A DNA stretch of 64,000 nucleotides from Alphaproteobacteria bacterium (GTDB lineage: Bacteria > Pseudomonadota > Alphaproteobacteria > Sphingomonadales > Sphingomonadaceae), in assembly GCA_018970445.1 (NCBI GenBank), contig JAGWWF010000001.1, forward strand, positions 140,283 to 204,282, given 5' to 3'. Position 1 is the stretch's first letter. Each line of letters begins with the position of its first letter. Below, piece after piece: positions 52,822-62,853 of the stretch. The notes beneath the pieces are model-generated. The model ran no database searches. It saw only the letters and a program-made list of their open reading frames with translations, and was not told where the DNA came from. The translations under genes and the position numbers were made by a program.

Positions 52822-53331
52822 GGGGGATGACCGTTGATGCCGGTCGGATGAAACCACTGCTTCCTCCCGCCGGTATCCCAGTTCCGACCATATTGGTGCA
52901 TTTTTTATTTCACAATATCCAAAATGGTTATGAAAATATTCATTAATACTAAGTCCAGTTATAATTGTTACTTGATAGAAGTATATATTGGCGGAAATTG
53001 ATTAATCCGAGCAATCATCAGTTTTCAAGGGTTTGGCAGGCCGGCTTCACGCTGCGGAAATGTCCATTGCATTTCCGGAAGCATGGCCAAATTCGTGCTT
53101 TGCCAACATGATAAATGTCGTCGGCTGCCTTTGCCCTCGCCGCGATGTGTTAACCCGGCCCACGGAGCAGCGGCGGCCGAAATCATGAACACAGCCGGGT
53201 TTCACGCCATTTTCACAACGGAAAATTTCCTGCACGGTTAACCAATGTTGTAACAATAAACGGTCGGTTTTGGCACCAGACCGGTCATAATCATGCTGAA
53301 AGCCGCCGAATCGGCTGATTCGCAGCAGCGA
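52822..53331. other. AT-rich intergenic region
   Basis: This is the longest gene-free stretch, about 510 bases between the pilin promoter region and the J-like membrane protein gene. Bases about 52890-53010 are strikingly AT-rich for this genome, with runs such as ATTTTTTATTTC. An in-frame stretch of 69 codons on the minus strand at 53047-53256 does not look like a protein. No RNA gene, repeat or clear regulator site was recognised. Confidence 0.7.
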
Positions 53332-55863
53332 TCAGCGATCGGCCAGCTGCCACTGGATGCGGCCGCGATAGGTCCAGTTCATCGGGCTGCCATCGATATC
53401 CTGTGCCGGCACAAAGCGGGCGCGCGCCTTGAGCATGACACAGGTGCTGCGATCCAGCGTGGCATGGCCGCTGCCATCCTCCACACTGCACGCCGTCACC
53501 CGGCCATCAGGGCCCACCTCCAGCCGATAGCCCACCGTGCCGCTGTGGCCAGCGGCCAGCGCGGCGGCCGGATAGCTGCCATCGGGAATCCAGCGTTCCG
53601 GTTGGCATGGTTCGGCCACCATCGGGCCGCTGGCCCGGTTGGCCGGGCAGCGCACCGGGGCCGTGGCCACCGGCACCGCTGCCGGGATGCGCAGCCGGCC
53701 AGAGAAGAATTCCACCGTGGCCATCGCTGTGCCGGCATCGTTCAGGCCAGGCGAAAAGCGGGCGCGTTCACGCAATTGCCGGCACAGCGCCGCATCCAGC
53801 GCCGCGTTGCCGGTGGATCGCGCCGGGATGCACAGCACCACCCTTCCGTTCGGCCCCACCGCCAGCCGCAGCTCATAGGCATAATCGCCGGGCGGTGGCG
53901 GCGGTTGCAGGGCCGCCACATCCAGCCAGGCGCGCGTGTCGCCGATCGGTCTGGCCGGCTGCCACTTGCCCTGTTGCTGCACCTTTGGCGCGGCCGGCAC
54001 CGGGCGGCGATCAGGGCTGGCCGGGCGGTTGATCAGGCTGGCCACCAGCGCCACGGCAAAGGCCAGCCACATCAGCCGCAACAGCCAGGGCGCCGCCGCC
54101 GGCACCAGACGGCGCAACAGGGTGCTGACCCCGAACACCAGCACGAAGATCAGGCCGGCGCGCGGCCAGCCGGTGCGTTCATCGATCAGCCACGAGGTTT
54201 CGGCCAGTCCCGCCAGCCAGCCACCGGACCCGCCGATGCTGGGATCGATCAGGCTGAGCAGTTCGAACAGCAGCAACAGCAACCCGATCAGCGCCGCCGC
54301 CGGCCCCAGCTGCTGCCAGCCGCTGGCCATGCGCAGCGCCGCCAGCGCCGCCAGCAGCGGCAGCGCCAGCAGGCTCAGCGCGCGGCCCACCAGCCCGGCA
54401 TCGGCCAGCGCCAGCCCCAGCACCGGCAGCAACGCCAGCGCGCCTGCCGCCAGCACCAGCCAGGGCGCCAGTTCGCCGCCCAGGCGTTCGCCGCGCCGCG
54501 CCAGCAGCCGCCGCGCCGCCCACGCCAGCTGGTCGCCGGCCTGCCACCAGGCAAAGCCACAGCCCAGGATCGCCATCGCCCGCACCGGGCCAAGGCCATC
54601 ACTGGTGGGCGCACCGCCCACCATCAGCGCCAGGAACAGCCAGGCCGGCAGGCTGCGGATCAGGCCGGGGGCCAGATCGCCCCAGCCATCGGGCTGCAGC
54701 CGATCATTGGCCAGCAGTGTCCAGCCGGCCATGCCGATCAGCGGCAGCAGGAACAGCGGTGTCAGCGCCGGCAGCGGCGGCCACAGCGCCGCCAGCAGCG
54801 GCAGCGCCAGCACCGACAGCGGCCAGGCGGCAAACTGCCATTCCGGCCGGTCCCAATCCGCTTGCCACAGCAGCCGGCGGCGCAGCAGCCACAACAGCCC
54901 CCACGGCGCCGCCCAGGCCAGCAGGCTCAACCCGGCTTGCGCGCCATCGGGCCAGCCCGCCCCTTCCAGCACCGAAACCAGCAGCACCGATGCCAGCGGG
55001 ATCATGGTGAAGATCATCCACAGCCGCAGCCGCGGCTGGCTGTGATAATCGCGCCACCAGGCCATGGCATCGGCGTTCAGCCAATCGGCAATGCCAGGCA
55101 GCGGGCCATCGGCCAGGCCCAGAATCTGCCGCGTCTGCGCCGGTTCGGCCGACGCCAACGCCTTCAGCCGTCGCCACCAGCCCACCCCCGGCGGATCGCG
55201 CAGCGCCAGATAGCCCACGTGCAGCGGCGTGTGGCGGCGGGCGATTTCGGCAACGAATTCGCCTTCCTCGCGCCGGCGCAGCAGCCGGTCGACATCGGGG
55301 CTGCGCTGGCCCGGCGGCAGATCGGCCCAGCCGAATGTGGTGATCGCGTGCACCACCAGCGGATCGCTGGCCGGCAGCTGCTGCACCAGCACCGCTGCCA
55401 CCCAGGGTTCGATGCGGTCGCGCGCCATGATGTCGATCAGGGCCGGGGCGGCGAGCAGATGATCCAGCGCCCGGTGCTGGGCCGCCTGCTCGGCCCCGGC
55501 CACGATCCCGTCGATCAGCGCCTGCTGGCGGGCGGCCAGATCGGCGGCATCGGCCGCGCGCTCGGCCGCCAGCGCGGCGGCCTGTTCATCCGGGGCTGCA
55601 TCGGCCGGTTCGGCCGGCACCGGCTGCCAGGCAGCAGCCGGCGGCGCATCGCCGGATTCATCGGCAGCGCGGTCGGCGTCGTCACCCGGCCATTGCTGCT
55701 GCCATTTCAGCTGGTTCAAGGCCGCATCATGGGCAGTGCGCAGGGCCATGAAGCCTTCGGGATCATCTTCCGGGTTCACGCCCTTCAGTTTCCGGGCATA
55801 GGCGCGGCGGATGGCATCGCGGTCCGCGCCCGGCGGCAGGCCGAGTATTGCCCAGGGATTCAC
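53332..55863 (-). CDS. J-like, multi-helix membrane protein with two TonB-C-like domains
   Basis: An 843-residue protein, start GTG at 55863 (GTGA overlap with the HscC stop). Residues 1-50 are a J-like segment (NPWAILGLPPGADRDAIRRAYARKL, then NPEDDPEGFMALRTAHDAAL), resembling the DjlB/DjlC group that pairs with HscC; the canonical HPD tripeptide is absent. About 120-300 is a helical soluble part, about 330-600 carries around ten membrane helices. The C-terminus (about 659-717 and 775-843) has two repeats of the TonB C-terminal type (LEVGPDGRVTACSVEDGSG, then ALD/TLD and RARF). The tandem TonB-C fold on a J-membrane protein is unusual; its task is inferred only from context. Confidence 0.75.
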   Translation of the reverse strand: MNPWAILGLPPGADRDAIRRAYARKLKGVNPEDDPEGFMALRTAHDAALNQLKWQQQWPGDDADRAADESGDAPPAAAWQPVPAEPADAAPDEQAAALAAERAADAADLAARQQALIDGIVAGAEQAAQHRALDHLLAAPALIDIMARDRIEPWVAAVLVQQLPASDPLVVHAITTFGWADLPPGQRSPDVDRLLRRREEGEFVAEIARRHTPLHVGYLALRDPPGVGWWRRLKALASAEPAQTRQILGLADGPLPGIADWLNADAMAWWRDYHSQPRLRLWMIFTMIPLASVLLVSVLEGAGWPDGAQAGLSLLAWAAPWGLLWLLRRRLLWQADWDRPEWQFAAWPLSVLALPLLAALWPPLPALTPLFLLPLIGMAGWTLLANDRLQPDGWGDLAPGLIRSLPAWLFLALMVGGAPTSDGLGPVRAMAILGCGFAWWQAGDQLAWAARRLLARRGERLGGELAPWLVLAAGALALLPVLGLALADAGLVGRALSLLALPLLAALAALRMASGWQQLGPAAALIGLLLLLFELLSLIDPSIGGSGGWLAGLAETSWLIDERTGWPRAGLIFVLVFGVSTLLRRLVPAAAPWLLRLMWLAFAVALVASLINRPASPDRRPVPAAPKVQQQGKWQPARPIGDTRAWLDVAALQPPPPPGDYAYELRLAVGPNGRVVLCIPARSTGNAALDAALCRQLRERARFSPGLNDAGTAMATVEFFSGRLRIPAAVPVATAPVRCPANRASGPMVAEPCQPERWIPDGSYPAAALAAGHSGTVGYRLEVGPDGRVTACSVEDGSGHATLDRSTCVMLKARARFVPAQDIDGSPMNWTYRGRIQWQLADR

Positions 55864-57560
55864 AGCCAGCGCGGCCCGTCGATCTGGTCCAGCGCCGCCA
55901 TCAGCTCGTCGCGGGCGGCATCGGCCACGCGCACATCCTGCGTGGCCAGCGCGCCCTGGAACTGCTGGATCAGCCGGCCGACATGATCGCGTTCGTCGCC
56001 CAGCGCGTCTTCCCACAGGCGTTCGGCGCGGGCCAGGGCGGCGCGGTTGGCCTCGCTGTCGCGCGGGTGCTGTTTCAGCGCGGCCAGGGCCTGACGGCGG
56101 CGTTCCAGCTCGGCCGGGCTCACCTGGTCTTCCGGATCGGCAATCACCAGGCTGTGCTTGTCGCCGGTGGGGATCACGTGCACATCCACTTCCAGCAGGC
56201 CGTTGATGTCGTAACTGAAGCGCACCTCGATCGGCTGGCCTTCCGGGCCGCGCGGCATCGGCACCTTCAGCTCGCCGATGCGCACATTGTCGGCCACCCG
56301 CCGCGCCTCGCCCTGATAAATGCCCAGCACGATCTGCTTCTGGTTCGCGTGCATGGTTTCATACACATTCACCCGGCTGACCGGCACCGTGGTGTTGCGT
56401 TCGATGATCGGCGAAAAAATCCCCTCCTCGATCGCCCCGCCCGGCAGGCGTTCGGCGATGTTCACCCCCAGCGAATAGGGGCAGACATCGGTGACCACCA
56501 CCTCCTTGAGGGCGGCATCGCGGGCCTTCAGCCCGGCCTGCACCGCCGCCCCCAGCGCCACCGCCTCATCCGGGTTGATGCTGGCATTGGGAAAGCGGCC
56601 AAACATCCGGGCCACGGTGCGCCGCACGATGGGCATGCGGGTGGCGCCGCCGATCAGGATGATTTCCGCCAGGCTGGCCGGCGCGATATCGGCATCGCGC
56701 AGCGCGCGCAGCACGGGGTTGCGCATCCGGTCGAGCAGCGGCTGGGCTGCAACCTCGAAGGCTTCGGCCGTCACATCGTGGCTGAACTGTTCGCCCTGCC
56801 AGTTCAGCGCCATGGTGGCGCTGCTGGCGCTGGTGAGGCTGCGGCGGGCGCGTTCGGCCGCCTCCATCAGCTTGGCCGCCAGCTGGCGATCACCCCGCAT
56901 GGCGGTGGCCAGCCGCTTGTCGGTCGCGGCCATCAGGCCGGCCAGCACCTCGTTGAAATCCTCCCCGCCCAGCCGGTTGTCCCCGGTGGAGGCGCGCACT
57001 TCGATCACGCCTTCGAAGATTTCCAGCACCGACACGTCAAAGGTGCCGCCGCCCAGATCGAACACCAGAAAGCGGGTTTCGCCATCCAGCTGGTGGATGC
57101 CATAGGCCAGCGCCGCGGCGGTCGGCTCGTTGATCAGCCGTTCCACCTTCAGCCCGGCCAGTTCGCCGGCGCGGCGCGTGGCCTTGCGCTGCTTGTCGTT
57201 GAAATAGGCCGGCACGGTGATCACCGCTTCGGTGACGGCCATGCCCAGATGCGCCTCGGCATCCTCCTTCAGGCTGCGCAGCACCATGGCCGACAATTCC
57301 TCGGCGCCATAATCCTGCTTGCCCAGCCGCACCCGGTGCTGGGTGCCCATGTAACGCTTGAAGGCGGTGGCGGTGAGCGCGGCATGTGTGGCCATGCGTT
57401 CGCGCGCCGGGCGGCCCACCAGCAGGCCGCCATCATCATCCAGCCCGACGGCCGACGGGGTGAGCAGTTCGCCCAGCCGGTTGGGGATCAGGATGGGCGC
57501 ACCATCGGCCCAATGGGCCGCGGCGCTGTTGGTGGTGCCAAGATCGATGCCGATGATCAT
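55860..57560 (-). CDS. hscC: HscC-type Hsp70 chaperone
   Basis: A 566-residue DnaK homologue close in length to E. coli HscC. The ATPase domain has IGIDLGTTNSAAAHWADG, ITVPAYFNDKQRKATRRAG, LINEPTAAALAYG, VFDLGGGTFDVSVLE, and LIGGATRMPIVR. The substrate domain begins near 385 (VVVTDVCPYSLGVNIAERLPGG) and ends with a short helical lid. HscC is a specialised Hsp70; in E. coli it works with membrane J proteins DjlB/DjlC and affects sigma-70. It sits 42 bases after the response regulator gene and overlaps the J-like membrane protein gene by 4. Confidence 0.9.
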   Translation of the reverse strand: MIIGIDLGTTNSAAAHWADGAPILIPNRLGELLTPSAVGLDDDGGLLVGRPARERMATHAALTATAFKRYMGTQHRVRLGKQDYGAEELSAMVLRSLKEDAEAHLGMAVTEAVITVPAYFNDKQRKATRRAGELAGLKVERLINEPTAAALAYGIHQLDGETRFLVFDLGGGTFDVSVLEIFEGVIEVRASTGDNRLGGEDFNEVLAGLMAATDKRLATAMRGDRQLAAKLMEAAERARRSLTSASSATMALNWQGEQFSHDVTAEAFEVAAQPLLDRMRNPVLRALRDADIAPASLAEIILIGGATRMPIVRRTVARMFGRFPNASINPDEAVALGAAVQAGLKARDAALKEVVVTDVCPYSLGVNIAERLPGGAIEEGIFSPIIERNTTVPVSRVNVYETMHANQKQIVLGIYQGEARRVADNVRIGELKVPMPRGPEGQPIEVRFSYDINGLLEVDVHVIPTGDKHSLVIADPEDQVSPAELERRRQALAALKQHPRDSEANRAALARAERLWEDALGDERDHVGRLIQQFQGALATQDVRVADAARDELMAALDQIDGPRWL

Positions 57561-57602
57561 CGCCGTGCCATAGCCGGTCAGGCGCGGCCTGCCAAATTGC
57601 GG

Positions 57603-58490
57603 TTATTGCGACAGCGTCTTCACCGCCGCCGCCGCCGCCGAGGCGCGGTTTTCGATGCCCATCTTCTCGAAAATCTGTTCCAGATGCTTGTTCACCGTGC
57701 GCGGGGAAATGCCCAATATCTCGGAAATCTCGCGGTTGGCCTTGCCCCGGCTGATCCACAGCAGCACTTCGGCTTCGCGTTCGGTCAGGCCGTGGCGGTG
57801 GGCCAGCAATTTTTCCTCTGCCCCCTCCAGCGTTTCGGTCAGGCGGAAATGCCGTTCATCGCCCTGGGTGGCGACCAGGGTGAATTCCACCAGCCCGCCG
57901 GCAAAATCCTGTTTCACCCGGCCGTCGCTCAGCCGCTGCAACTGGCCCACCAGCGGGCCGGGCAGGCGATCGCCCACGCCGGCGCCAAAACGCAGGCCCA
58001 GGATCTCGGCACTGCGCGGCGTCGTCCAGGCGATGCGGCCTTCGCCATCCAGCGCCATCAGCGGCCGGTTGCTGGCATCCAGCGCGCCCTGCGCCCCCGC
58101 GGTGATGCGGGCATTGCCCAGATGCACGCGCAGCCGCGCCAGCAATTCGGGCAGCACGATGGGTTTCTTCACATAATCCACCCCGCCGGCGGCCAGCCCA
58201 TCCACGACATTCTGGGTTTCGGTGAGCCCGGTCATGAAGATCACCGGCACCAGCGCCAGGGCCGGATCGGCCTTGATGCGGCGGGTGGTTTCAAACCCGT
58301 CCATGCCCGGCATCATCGCATCCATCAGCACCAGATCGGGCAGCTCCTCGGCCAGGCTGGCCAGCGCCGCCTCGCCGCTGAGCGCGATGCGCACGCCATA
58401 GCCTTCGGCTTCCAGCGTGTCGGTCAGGAAACGCAGGCTGTCGGGCGCATCATCGACAACCAGGATGGTGGCGCGCTGGCCCTCGTTCAT
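57603..58490 (-). CDS. Response regulator, REC plus LuxR-type DNA-binding domain
   Basis: A 295-residue regulator. The receiver occupies residues 8-120 with phosphoacceptor Asp57 in LVLMDAMMPGMDG, Lys in YVKKPI; a linker (about 130-220) reads like a PAS-type fold (LMALDGEGRIAWTTPRSAEILG). The C-terminus is a LuxR/NarL helix-turn-helix (LTEREAEVLLWISRGKANRE, then EILGISPRTVNKHLEQIFEKMG). Start ATG overlaps the kinase stop by 4 bases, so kinase and regulator form a pair. Confidence 0.93.
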   Translation of the reverse strand: MNEGQRATILVVDDAPDSLRFLTDTLEAEGYGVRIALSGEAALASLAEELPDLVLMDAMMPGMDGFETTRRIKADPALALVPVIFMTGLTETQNVVDGLAAGGVDYVKKPIVLPELLARLRVHLGNARITAGAQGALDASNRPLMALDGEGRIAWTTPRSAEILGLRFGAGVGDRLPGPLVGQLQRLSDGRVKQDFAGGLVEFTLVATQGDERHFRLTETLEGAEEKLLAHRHGLTEREAEVLLWISRGKANREISEILGISPRTVNKHLEQIFEKMGIENRASAAAAAVKTLSQ

Positions 58491-59929
58491 CGATCAGTCT
58501 CCCCCTTGGGTGCTGCCTGTTCGTTCAGCAGCTTCTGGAATTGCCCCAGATCAAACGCATCCAGCGCCGCCGTCAAGCGCCCGACGAGCGGCTTGGCATC
58601 GGGCACGGCGGCATCCAGCGCCACCAGCGCCGCTGTCAGCCCGCGCACATGGCCGGTGCGGGCCAGCCGCGCCAGCTCCGAAAGATGCGCCCGCGCCGCT
58701 TCGGGCAGGGCCGTGGCCGACCAGGGGGCGCGATCCGTGCCTTCGTGCAGCCAGGCCAGATTGAGGTGGCGGCCCAATTGTTCAAAGAACAGGCCCTGAT
58801 CCACCGGTTTCAGCACGAACCCATCGTGCAGGCCCTGATCGGCCGCGCCCACCAGTTCGGCGGCATTGCCCGAAGCCATCAGGATGGTGATGGCGCGGCC
58901 AAAGCGCGTCCGCAGCCGCCGTGCCACTTCCCAGCCGTTCAGGCCGGGCATGGACACATCCAGCAGCACCAGATCGGGCCGGCCCAGATCGGCCAGCGAC
59001 AGCGCCGCCCCGCCCGATCCGGCGACGAACAGGTTGAACCCCAGCGGCCGCAGCAATTCCTGCCACAGCGCCAGCTGGCCGGGATCATCATCCACCGCCA
59101 GGATGGTGCGGCGCTGGCCTTCATAACCGATCGGCAGGCCGCGCGCCTGTTCGCTGGGCAGCTGGTTGGGCTGCGGCAGCAGCAGTTTCAGCACGAAGCG
59201 GCTGCCCTGGCCCGGCACGCTTTTCACCGAAATGTCGCCGCCCATCACCTGCGACAGCATGCGCGACAGGGCCAGGCCCAGGCCGATGCCCGGTGCCACG
59301 CCCGCCGCGCGGCCGCCGCCGCGATCAAAGGGCAGGAAGATCCGGTCCATGTCTTCGGGTGCGATGCCGATGCCGGTATCGGCCACCTCGATCTCGGCCA
59401 CCATCGATCGATAGCGGATGGTCAGCACCACGCTGCCCGCCTGCGTATATTTGATGGCGTTCGACAACAGGTTGATCAGCACCTGGCGCAGGCGGCGTTC
59501 ATCGGCCAGCACCCAGGCCGGCAGATTGGGGGCGGCATTATAGGCAAAATCCAGGCCCTTGTTGCCGGCTTCCACCCGGAACATCGCCGCCACCTGTTCC
59601 AGCAATGCGCGCAAGGCCACGGTTTCGCGGTTCAGTTTCAGCACGCCCGATTCGATGCGGCTGATGTCCAGCAGGCCTTCGACCAGATCGGCCAGATGCT
59701 CCGACGATCGCCGGATGATGCGGCCGGCTTCGGCCGGCGAAATCGCCGCGCCGCGTTCTAGCAGCTGGGCATAGCCATGGATGGCATTCAAGGGCGTGCG
59801 GATTTCGTGGCTCAGGCCCATCAGAAAACGCGTCTTGGCCAGATTGGCCGCTTCGGCCGCATCGCGCGCCTGGGTCATCACCGCCAGCTGGCGGGCCAGT
59901 TCGGTTTCGGCTGGCGGCCGGCTTGCCAT
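58487..59929 (-). CDS. Soluble hybrid histidine kinase/response receiver
   Basis: A 480-residue protein with no membrane helix. The HisKA domain has His41 in [13 protein letters not shown], the HATPase domain has [28 protein letters not shown] and [12 protein letters not shown], and a receiver has Asp324 in [15 protein letters not shown] last helical region of about 80 residues resembles no certain domain. Signal sensing would have to come through partner proteins. It heads the leftward run that continues with the LuxR-type regulator, HscC and the J-like membrane protein. Confidence 0.92.
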   Translation of the reverse strand: MASRPPAETELARQLAVMTQARDAAEAANLAKTRFLMGLSHEIRTPLNAIHGYAQLLERGAAISPAEAGRIIRRSSEHLADLVEGLLDISRIESGVLKLNRETVALRALLEQVAAMFRVEAGNKGLDFAYNAAPNLPAWVLADERRLRQVLINLLSNAIKYTQAGSVVLTIRYRSMVAEIEVADTGIGIAPEDMDRIFLPFDRGGGRAAGVAPGIGLGLALSRMLSQVMGGDISVKSVPGQGSRFVLKLLLPQPNQLPSEQARGLPIGYEGQRRTILAVDDDPGQLALWQELLRPLGFNLFVAGSGGAALSLADLGRPDLVLLDVSMPGLNGWEVARRLRTRFGRAITILMASGNAAELVGAADQGLHDGFVLKPVDQGLFFEQLGRHLNLAWLHEGTDRAPWSATALPEAARAHLSELARLARTGHVRGLTAALVALDAAVPDAKPLVGRLTAALDAFDLGQFQKLLNEQAAPKGETDR

Positions 59930-60072
59930 CGCTGATCCTGCCTCCCCCTGTTGTGCCGGTTGCGGCGGCGTTGTTGCACTGCGGCATGCAGCCTAGGCGG
60001 GGAATGCGGTGGTTGCAATTGCCGGCGCGCCGGGCAACAGCTTGGCTGTCACTGTTTCAAGGGGGAATTGCC

Positions 60073-61599
60073 ATGCGCGTGATGTTTGCTGCCCTGTTGC
60101 TGGCCGCCAGCCCGGCCGTGACCGCACCCATGGTGGGCGTGGCCGAAGCCAACACCGCCGCCGCCATCACCCGCATCAGGGCACTGAACCCGCGCCTGAA
60201 CGCGGTGATCGCCATCGATCCCACCGCGCTGGATCAGGCCCGCGCCCTGGATGCCGCTCCGCTGCGCGGCGGCCTGCACGGCCTGCCGATCCTGGTGAAG
60301 GACAATGTGGACATGGCCGGCCCGCTGCCCACCACCGCCGGCAGCCTGGCCCTGAAGCACAATGTGACCGGCCGCGATGCGCCCTTCGTCGCCCGGCTGC
60401 GCGCCGCTGGCGCCGTGCTGCTGGGCAAGACCAATCTTTCGGAATGGGCCAATATCCGCGCCGACGCCTCGATTTCGGGATGGAGCGCGGTGGGGGGGCA
60501 GACGCGCAATCCGCACGCCCTTTCGCGCAACACGTGCGGATCCTCTTCGGGCAGCGGCGCGGCGGTGGCGGCCCAGATGGTCGATGCCGCGATCGGCACC
60601 GAAACCGATGGCAGCATCACCTGCCCGGCCGCCATCAACGGCATTGTGGGCCTGAAACCCACCGTCGGCCTGGTCAGCCGCACCCACGTCGTGCCGATCA
60701 GCCACAGCCAGGACACCGCCGGCCCGATGACGCGCGACGTGCGCACCGCGGCCCGGCTGCTCACGGTGATGGCTGGCAGCGACCCGGCCGATCCGGCCAC
60801 CAAGGAGGCCGACAGCCGCAAGACCGATTATGCAGCCGCGCTCAGGCCCGACGCGCTGAAGGGCGCGCGCATCGGCGTGCTGCGCTGGGCCACCGGCTGG
60901 CACGCCGGGGTGGATGCAAGGCTCGAAGCAGCCCTGGCCGTGCTGAAGGCGCAGGGCGCGGTGCTGGTGGACATCACCGCCGCGCCCAACCGGCGCGAGA
61001 TCGGGCCGAACGAATTCATCGTGCTTCTCACCGAGTTGAAGGCCGATCTGGGGGCCTATCTGGCCAGCACGCCCGCCACGGTGAAAACCCGCACACTGGC
61101 CGATGTGATCGCCTTCAACCGCGCCAATGCCGCCACCGAACTGGGCCTGTTCGGGCAGGACACATTCGAAAAGGCGCAGGCCACCAGCGGCCTGGCCGAT
61201 CCCGCCTATCTCAAGGCGCGTGAAACCTCGCTGCGCGCCGCCGGCAGGGACGGGATCGACAAGATGCTGGCCGATGCGAAGGTGGAGGCGCTGGTGGCCC
61301 CCACCGCCGCACCGGCCTGGTTCATCGATCCGGTCAACGGCGATCAGGCGCCGGGCGGCGGCGCCGGCGGGCTGGCGGCGGTGGCCGGCTATCCGCACCT
61401 CACTGTGCCGATGGGCGGGGTGCGCGGGCTGCCCGTTGGCCTGTCGTTCATCGGGCCGGCATGGAGCGAGGCGCGGCTGCTGGCGCTGGGTTACGCCTTT
61501 GAACAGGCCGCACCGGCGATGAAACTGATCCCGACCATGGTGCAGACGGTGGAGGAGGCGGCCGAGGTGCAGGCGCTGTTTGCGCCGGCCAAACGCTGA
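60073..61599 (+). CDS. Exported amidase (amidase-signature family)
   Basis: A 508-residue amidase with a signal peptide ([19 protein letters not shown]). Ser-Ser-Lys triad: Lys in [11 protein letters not shown], Ser in [15 protein letters not shown], Ser in [13 protein letters not shown]. It hydrolyses amide bonds of an unknown periplasmic substrate. ATG at 60073 begins the signal peptide. It is divergent from the hybrid kinase across a 143-base gap; a tie to that two-component system is possible but unproven. Confidence 0.93.
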   Translation: MRVMFAALLLAASPAVTAPMVGVAEANTAAAITRIRALNPRLNAVIAIDPTALDQARALDAAPLRGGLHGLPILVKDNVDMAGPLPTTAGSLALKHNVTGRDAPFVARLRAAGAVLLGKTNLSEWANIRADASISGWSAVGGQTRNPHALSRNTCGSSSGSGAAVAAQMVDAAIGTETDGSITCPAAINGIVGLKPTVGLVSRTHVVPISHSQDTAGPMTRDVRTAARLLTVMAGSDPADPATKEADSRKTDYAAALRPDALKGARIGVLRWATGWHAGVDARLEAALAVLKAQGAVLVDITAAPNRREIGPNEFIVLLTELKADLGAYLASTPATVKTRTLADVIAFNRANAATELGLFGQDTFEKAQATSGLADPAYLKARETSLRAAGRDGIDKMLADAKVEALVAPTAAPAWFIDPVNGDQAPGGGAGGLAAVAGYPHLTVPMGGVRGLPVGLSFIGPAWSEARLLALGYAFEQAAPAMKLIPTMVQTVEEAAEVQALFAPAKR

Positions 61600-61600
61600 T

Positions 61601-62062
61601 TCAGGCGGCCTGGTTGCGCCAGCGCGCCAGCCCTTCGCGGATCAGCGCGCCCACTTCGCGCCGTTCCGGGGCCGACAGGAAATGGCCCACCCGCAGCCGC
61701 GCGCCCCGGCTGGCCAGAAACACATGCGCATCGCCCAGCGGCGTCTCCTCGATGTCGACGCTTGTGTAATATGGTTCCAGTTCGGCCACCTTCGCCTCCC
61801 CCCATGGCGAGATGCGGGTGAAGATCAGCGGGCCATCGGCCAGCACCAGCCGCTCGCGCGCGCCGCCCGATCGGTAACTGGCGCGCAGCGCCCAGGCCAG
61901 CAGCGCCACGTCGGCCACCATGAACGGGATCACCGGCCACAGGCCCAGCAGCAGGAAGCGGATGGAACCGATCAGGAAGAACCCGCCCACCCCCAGCAGC
62001 AGCCAGCGCGCCGAATCGCGCGGCAGCGAGCGGTTGGGGGTGAGGGTGAGATCGAGAATCAT
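61601..62062 (-). CDS. DUF2244 membrane protein
   Basis: A 153-residue protein. Residues 1-60 hold MILDLTLTPNRSLP, then two membrane helices; the C-terminal half is polar (GDAHVFLASRGARLRVGHFLSAPER, as in DUF2244). This family is common near nth in alphaproteobacteria; its function is unknown. Its stop lies one base after the convergent amidase stop. Confidence 0.87.
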   Translation of the reverse strand: MILDLTLTPNRSLPRDSARWLLLGVGGFFLIGSIRFLLLGLWPVIPFMVADVALLAWALRASYRSGGARERLVLADGPLIFTRISPWGEAKVAELEPYYTSVDIEETPLGDAHVFLASRGARLRVGHFLSAPERREVGALIREGLARWRNQAA

Positions 62063-62128
62063 CCCCGCAAGCCTTTACGCCGCAGCCACTTTACCCGCCA
62101 CCGGCTTTGGTGGAAGCAAGGTCGCACC

Positions 62129-62794
62129 ATGAGCAAGCTTGCCCACCGGCAGATGACCCTGCCCGAGATCCACTTATTCTTCGAACGGCTGGCCGCCGCC
62201 AATCCGGCACCGGTGACCGAACTGGCCTATGGCAATGGCTATCAACTGCTGGTCGCCGTGGTGCTTTCGGCCCAGGCCACCGATGTGGGGGTGAACCGGG
62301 CCACCCGCCGCCTGTTCGAAACCGTGCACACCCCGGCCCAGATGCTGGAACTGGGCGAAGACGGGCTGAAGGCCCATATCCGCACCATCGGCCTGTTCAA
62401 CAGCAAGGCGAAGAACGTGATCGCCCTGTCGCAGCGGCTGGTGGACGATTTCGGCGGCGCGGTGCCCGACAGCCGCGACGTGCTGGAAACCCTGCCGGGG
62501 GTGGGCCGCAAGACCGCCAATGTCGTGGTCAACGTGCTGTTCGGGCAGGAAACCTGCGCGGTGGATACCCATGTCTTCCGCCTCGCCAACCGCACCGGGC
62601 TGGCACCGGGCAAGACGCCGCTGGCCGTGGAAGCCGGCATCATGAAGCGGGTGAAATCGCCGTGGCGGCGCGACGCGCACCACTTGCTGATCCTGCACGG
62701 CCGCTATGTCTGCACCGCGCGCAGCCCGAAATGCAGCGGTTGCGCCGTGGCCGATCTGTGCCAGTTCAAGGCCAGGACGCTGGCGACTGGCTGA
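62129..62794 (+). CDS. nth: Endonuclease III
   Basis: A 221-residue base-excision repair enzyme that removes oxidised pyrimidines and nicks the DNA. The helix-hairpin-helix LPGVGRKTANVVVNV holds the catalytic Lys, and VDTHVFRLANRTGL the catalytic Asp. The iron-sulfur cluster cysteines follow in CTARSPKCSGCAVADLC near the end. Start ATG 62129, divergent from DUF2244. A longer frame is open upstream but would overlap the DUF2244 gene on the other strand. Confidence 0.96.
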   Translation: MSKLAHRQMTLPEIHLFFERLAAANPAPVTELAYGNGYQLLVAVVLSAQATDVGVNRATRRLFETVHTPAQMLELGEDGLKAHIRTIGLFNSKAKNVIALSQRLVDDFGGAVPDSRDVLETLPGVGRKTANVVVNVLFGQETCAVDTHVFRLANRTGLAPGKTPLAVEAGIMKRVKSPWRRDAHHLLILHGRYVCTARSPKCSGCAVADLCQFKARTLATG

Positions 62795-62853
62795 CATTCA
62801 GGGCGGGTTCAGTCGTCCCTGCGCAGGCTTGTGCCCAGCCAAGGACGAAAATC

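Noticed and set aside
53238..53252. TTAA-N7-TTAA CtrA-type site
   Set aside because: The first TTAA is present but the second position reads TGTA, so the consensus is not met.
53047..53256. A 69-codon minus-strand open frame in the AT-rich gap
   Set aside because: No ribosome site, no family, uneven codon use; it is in a region that otherwise looks noncoding.
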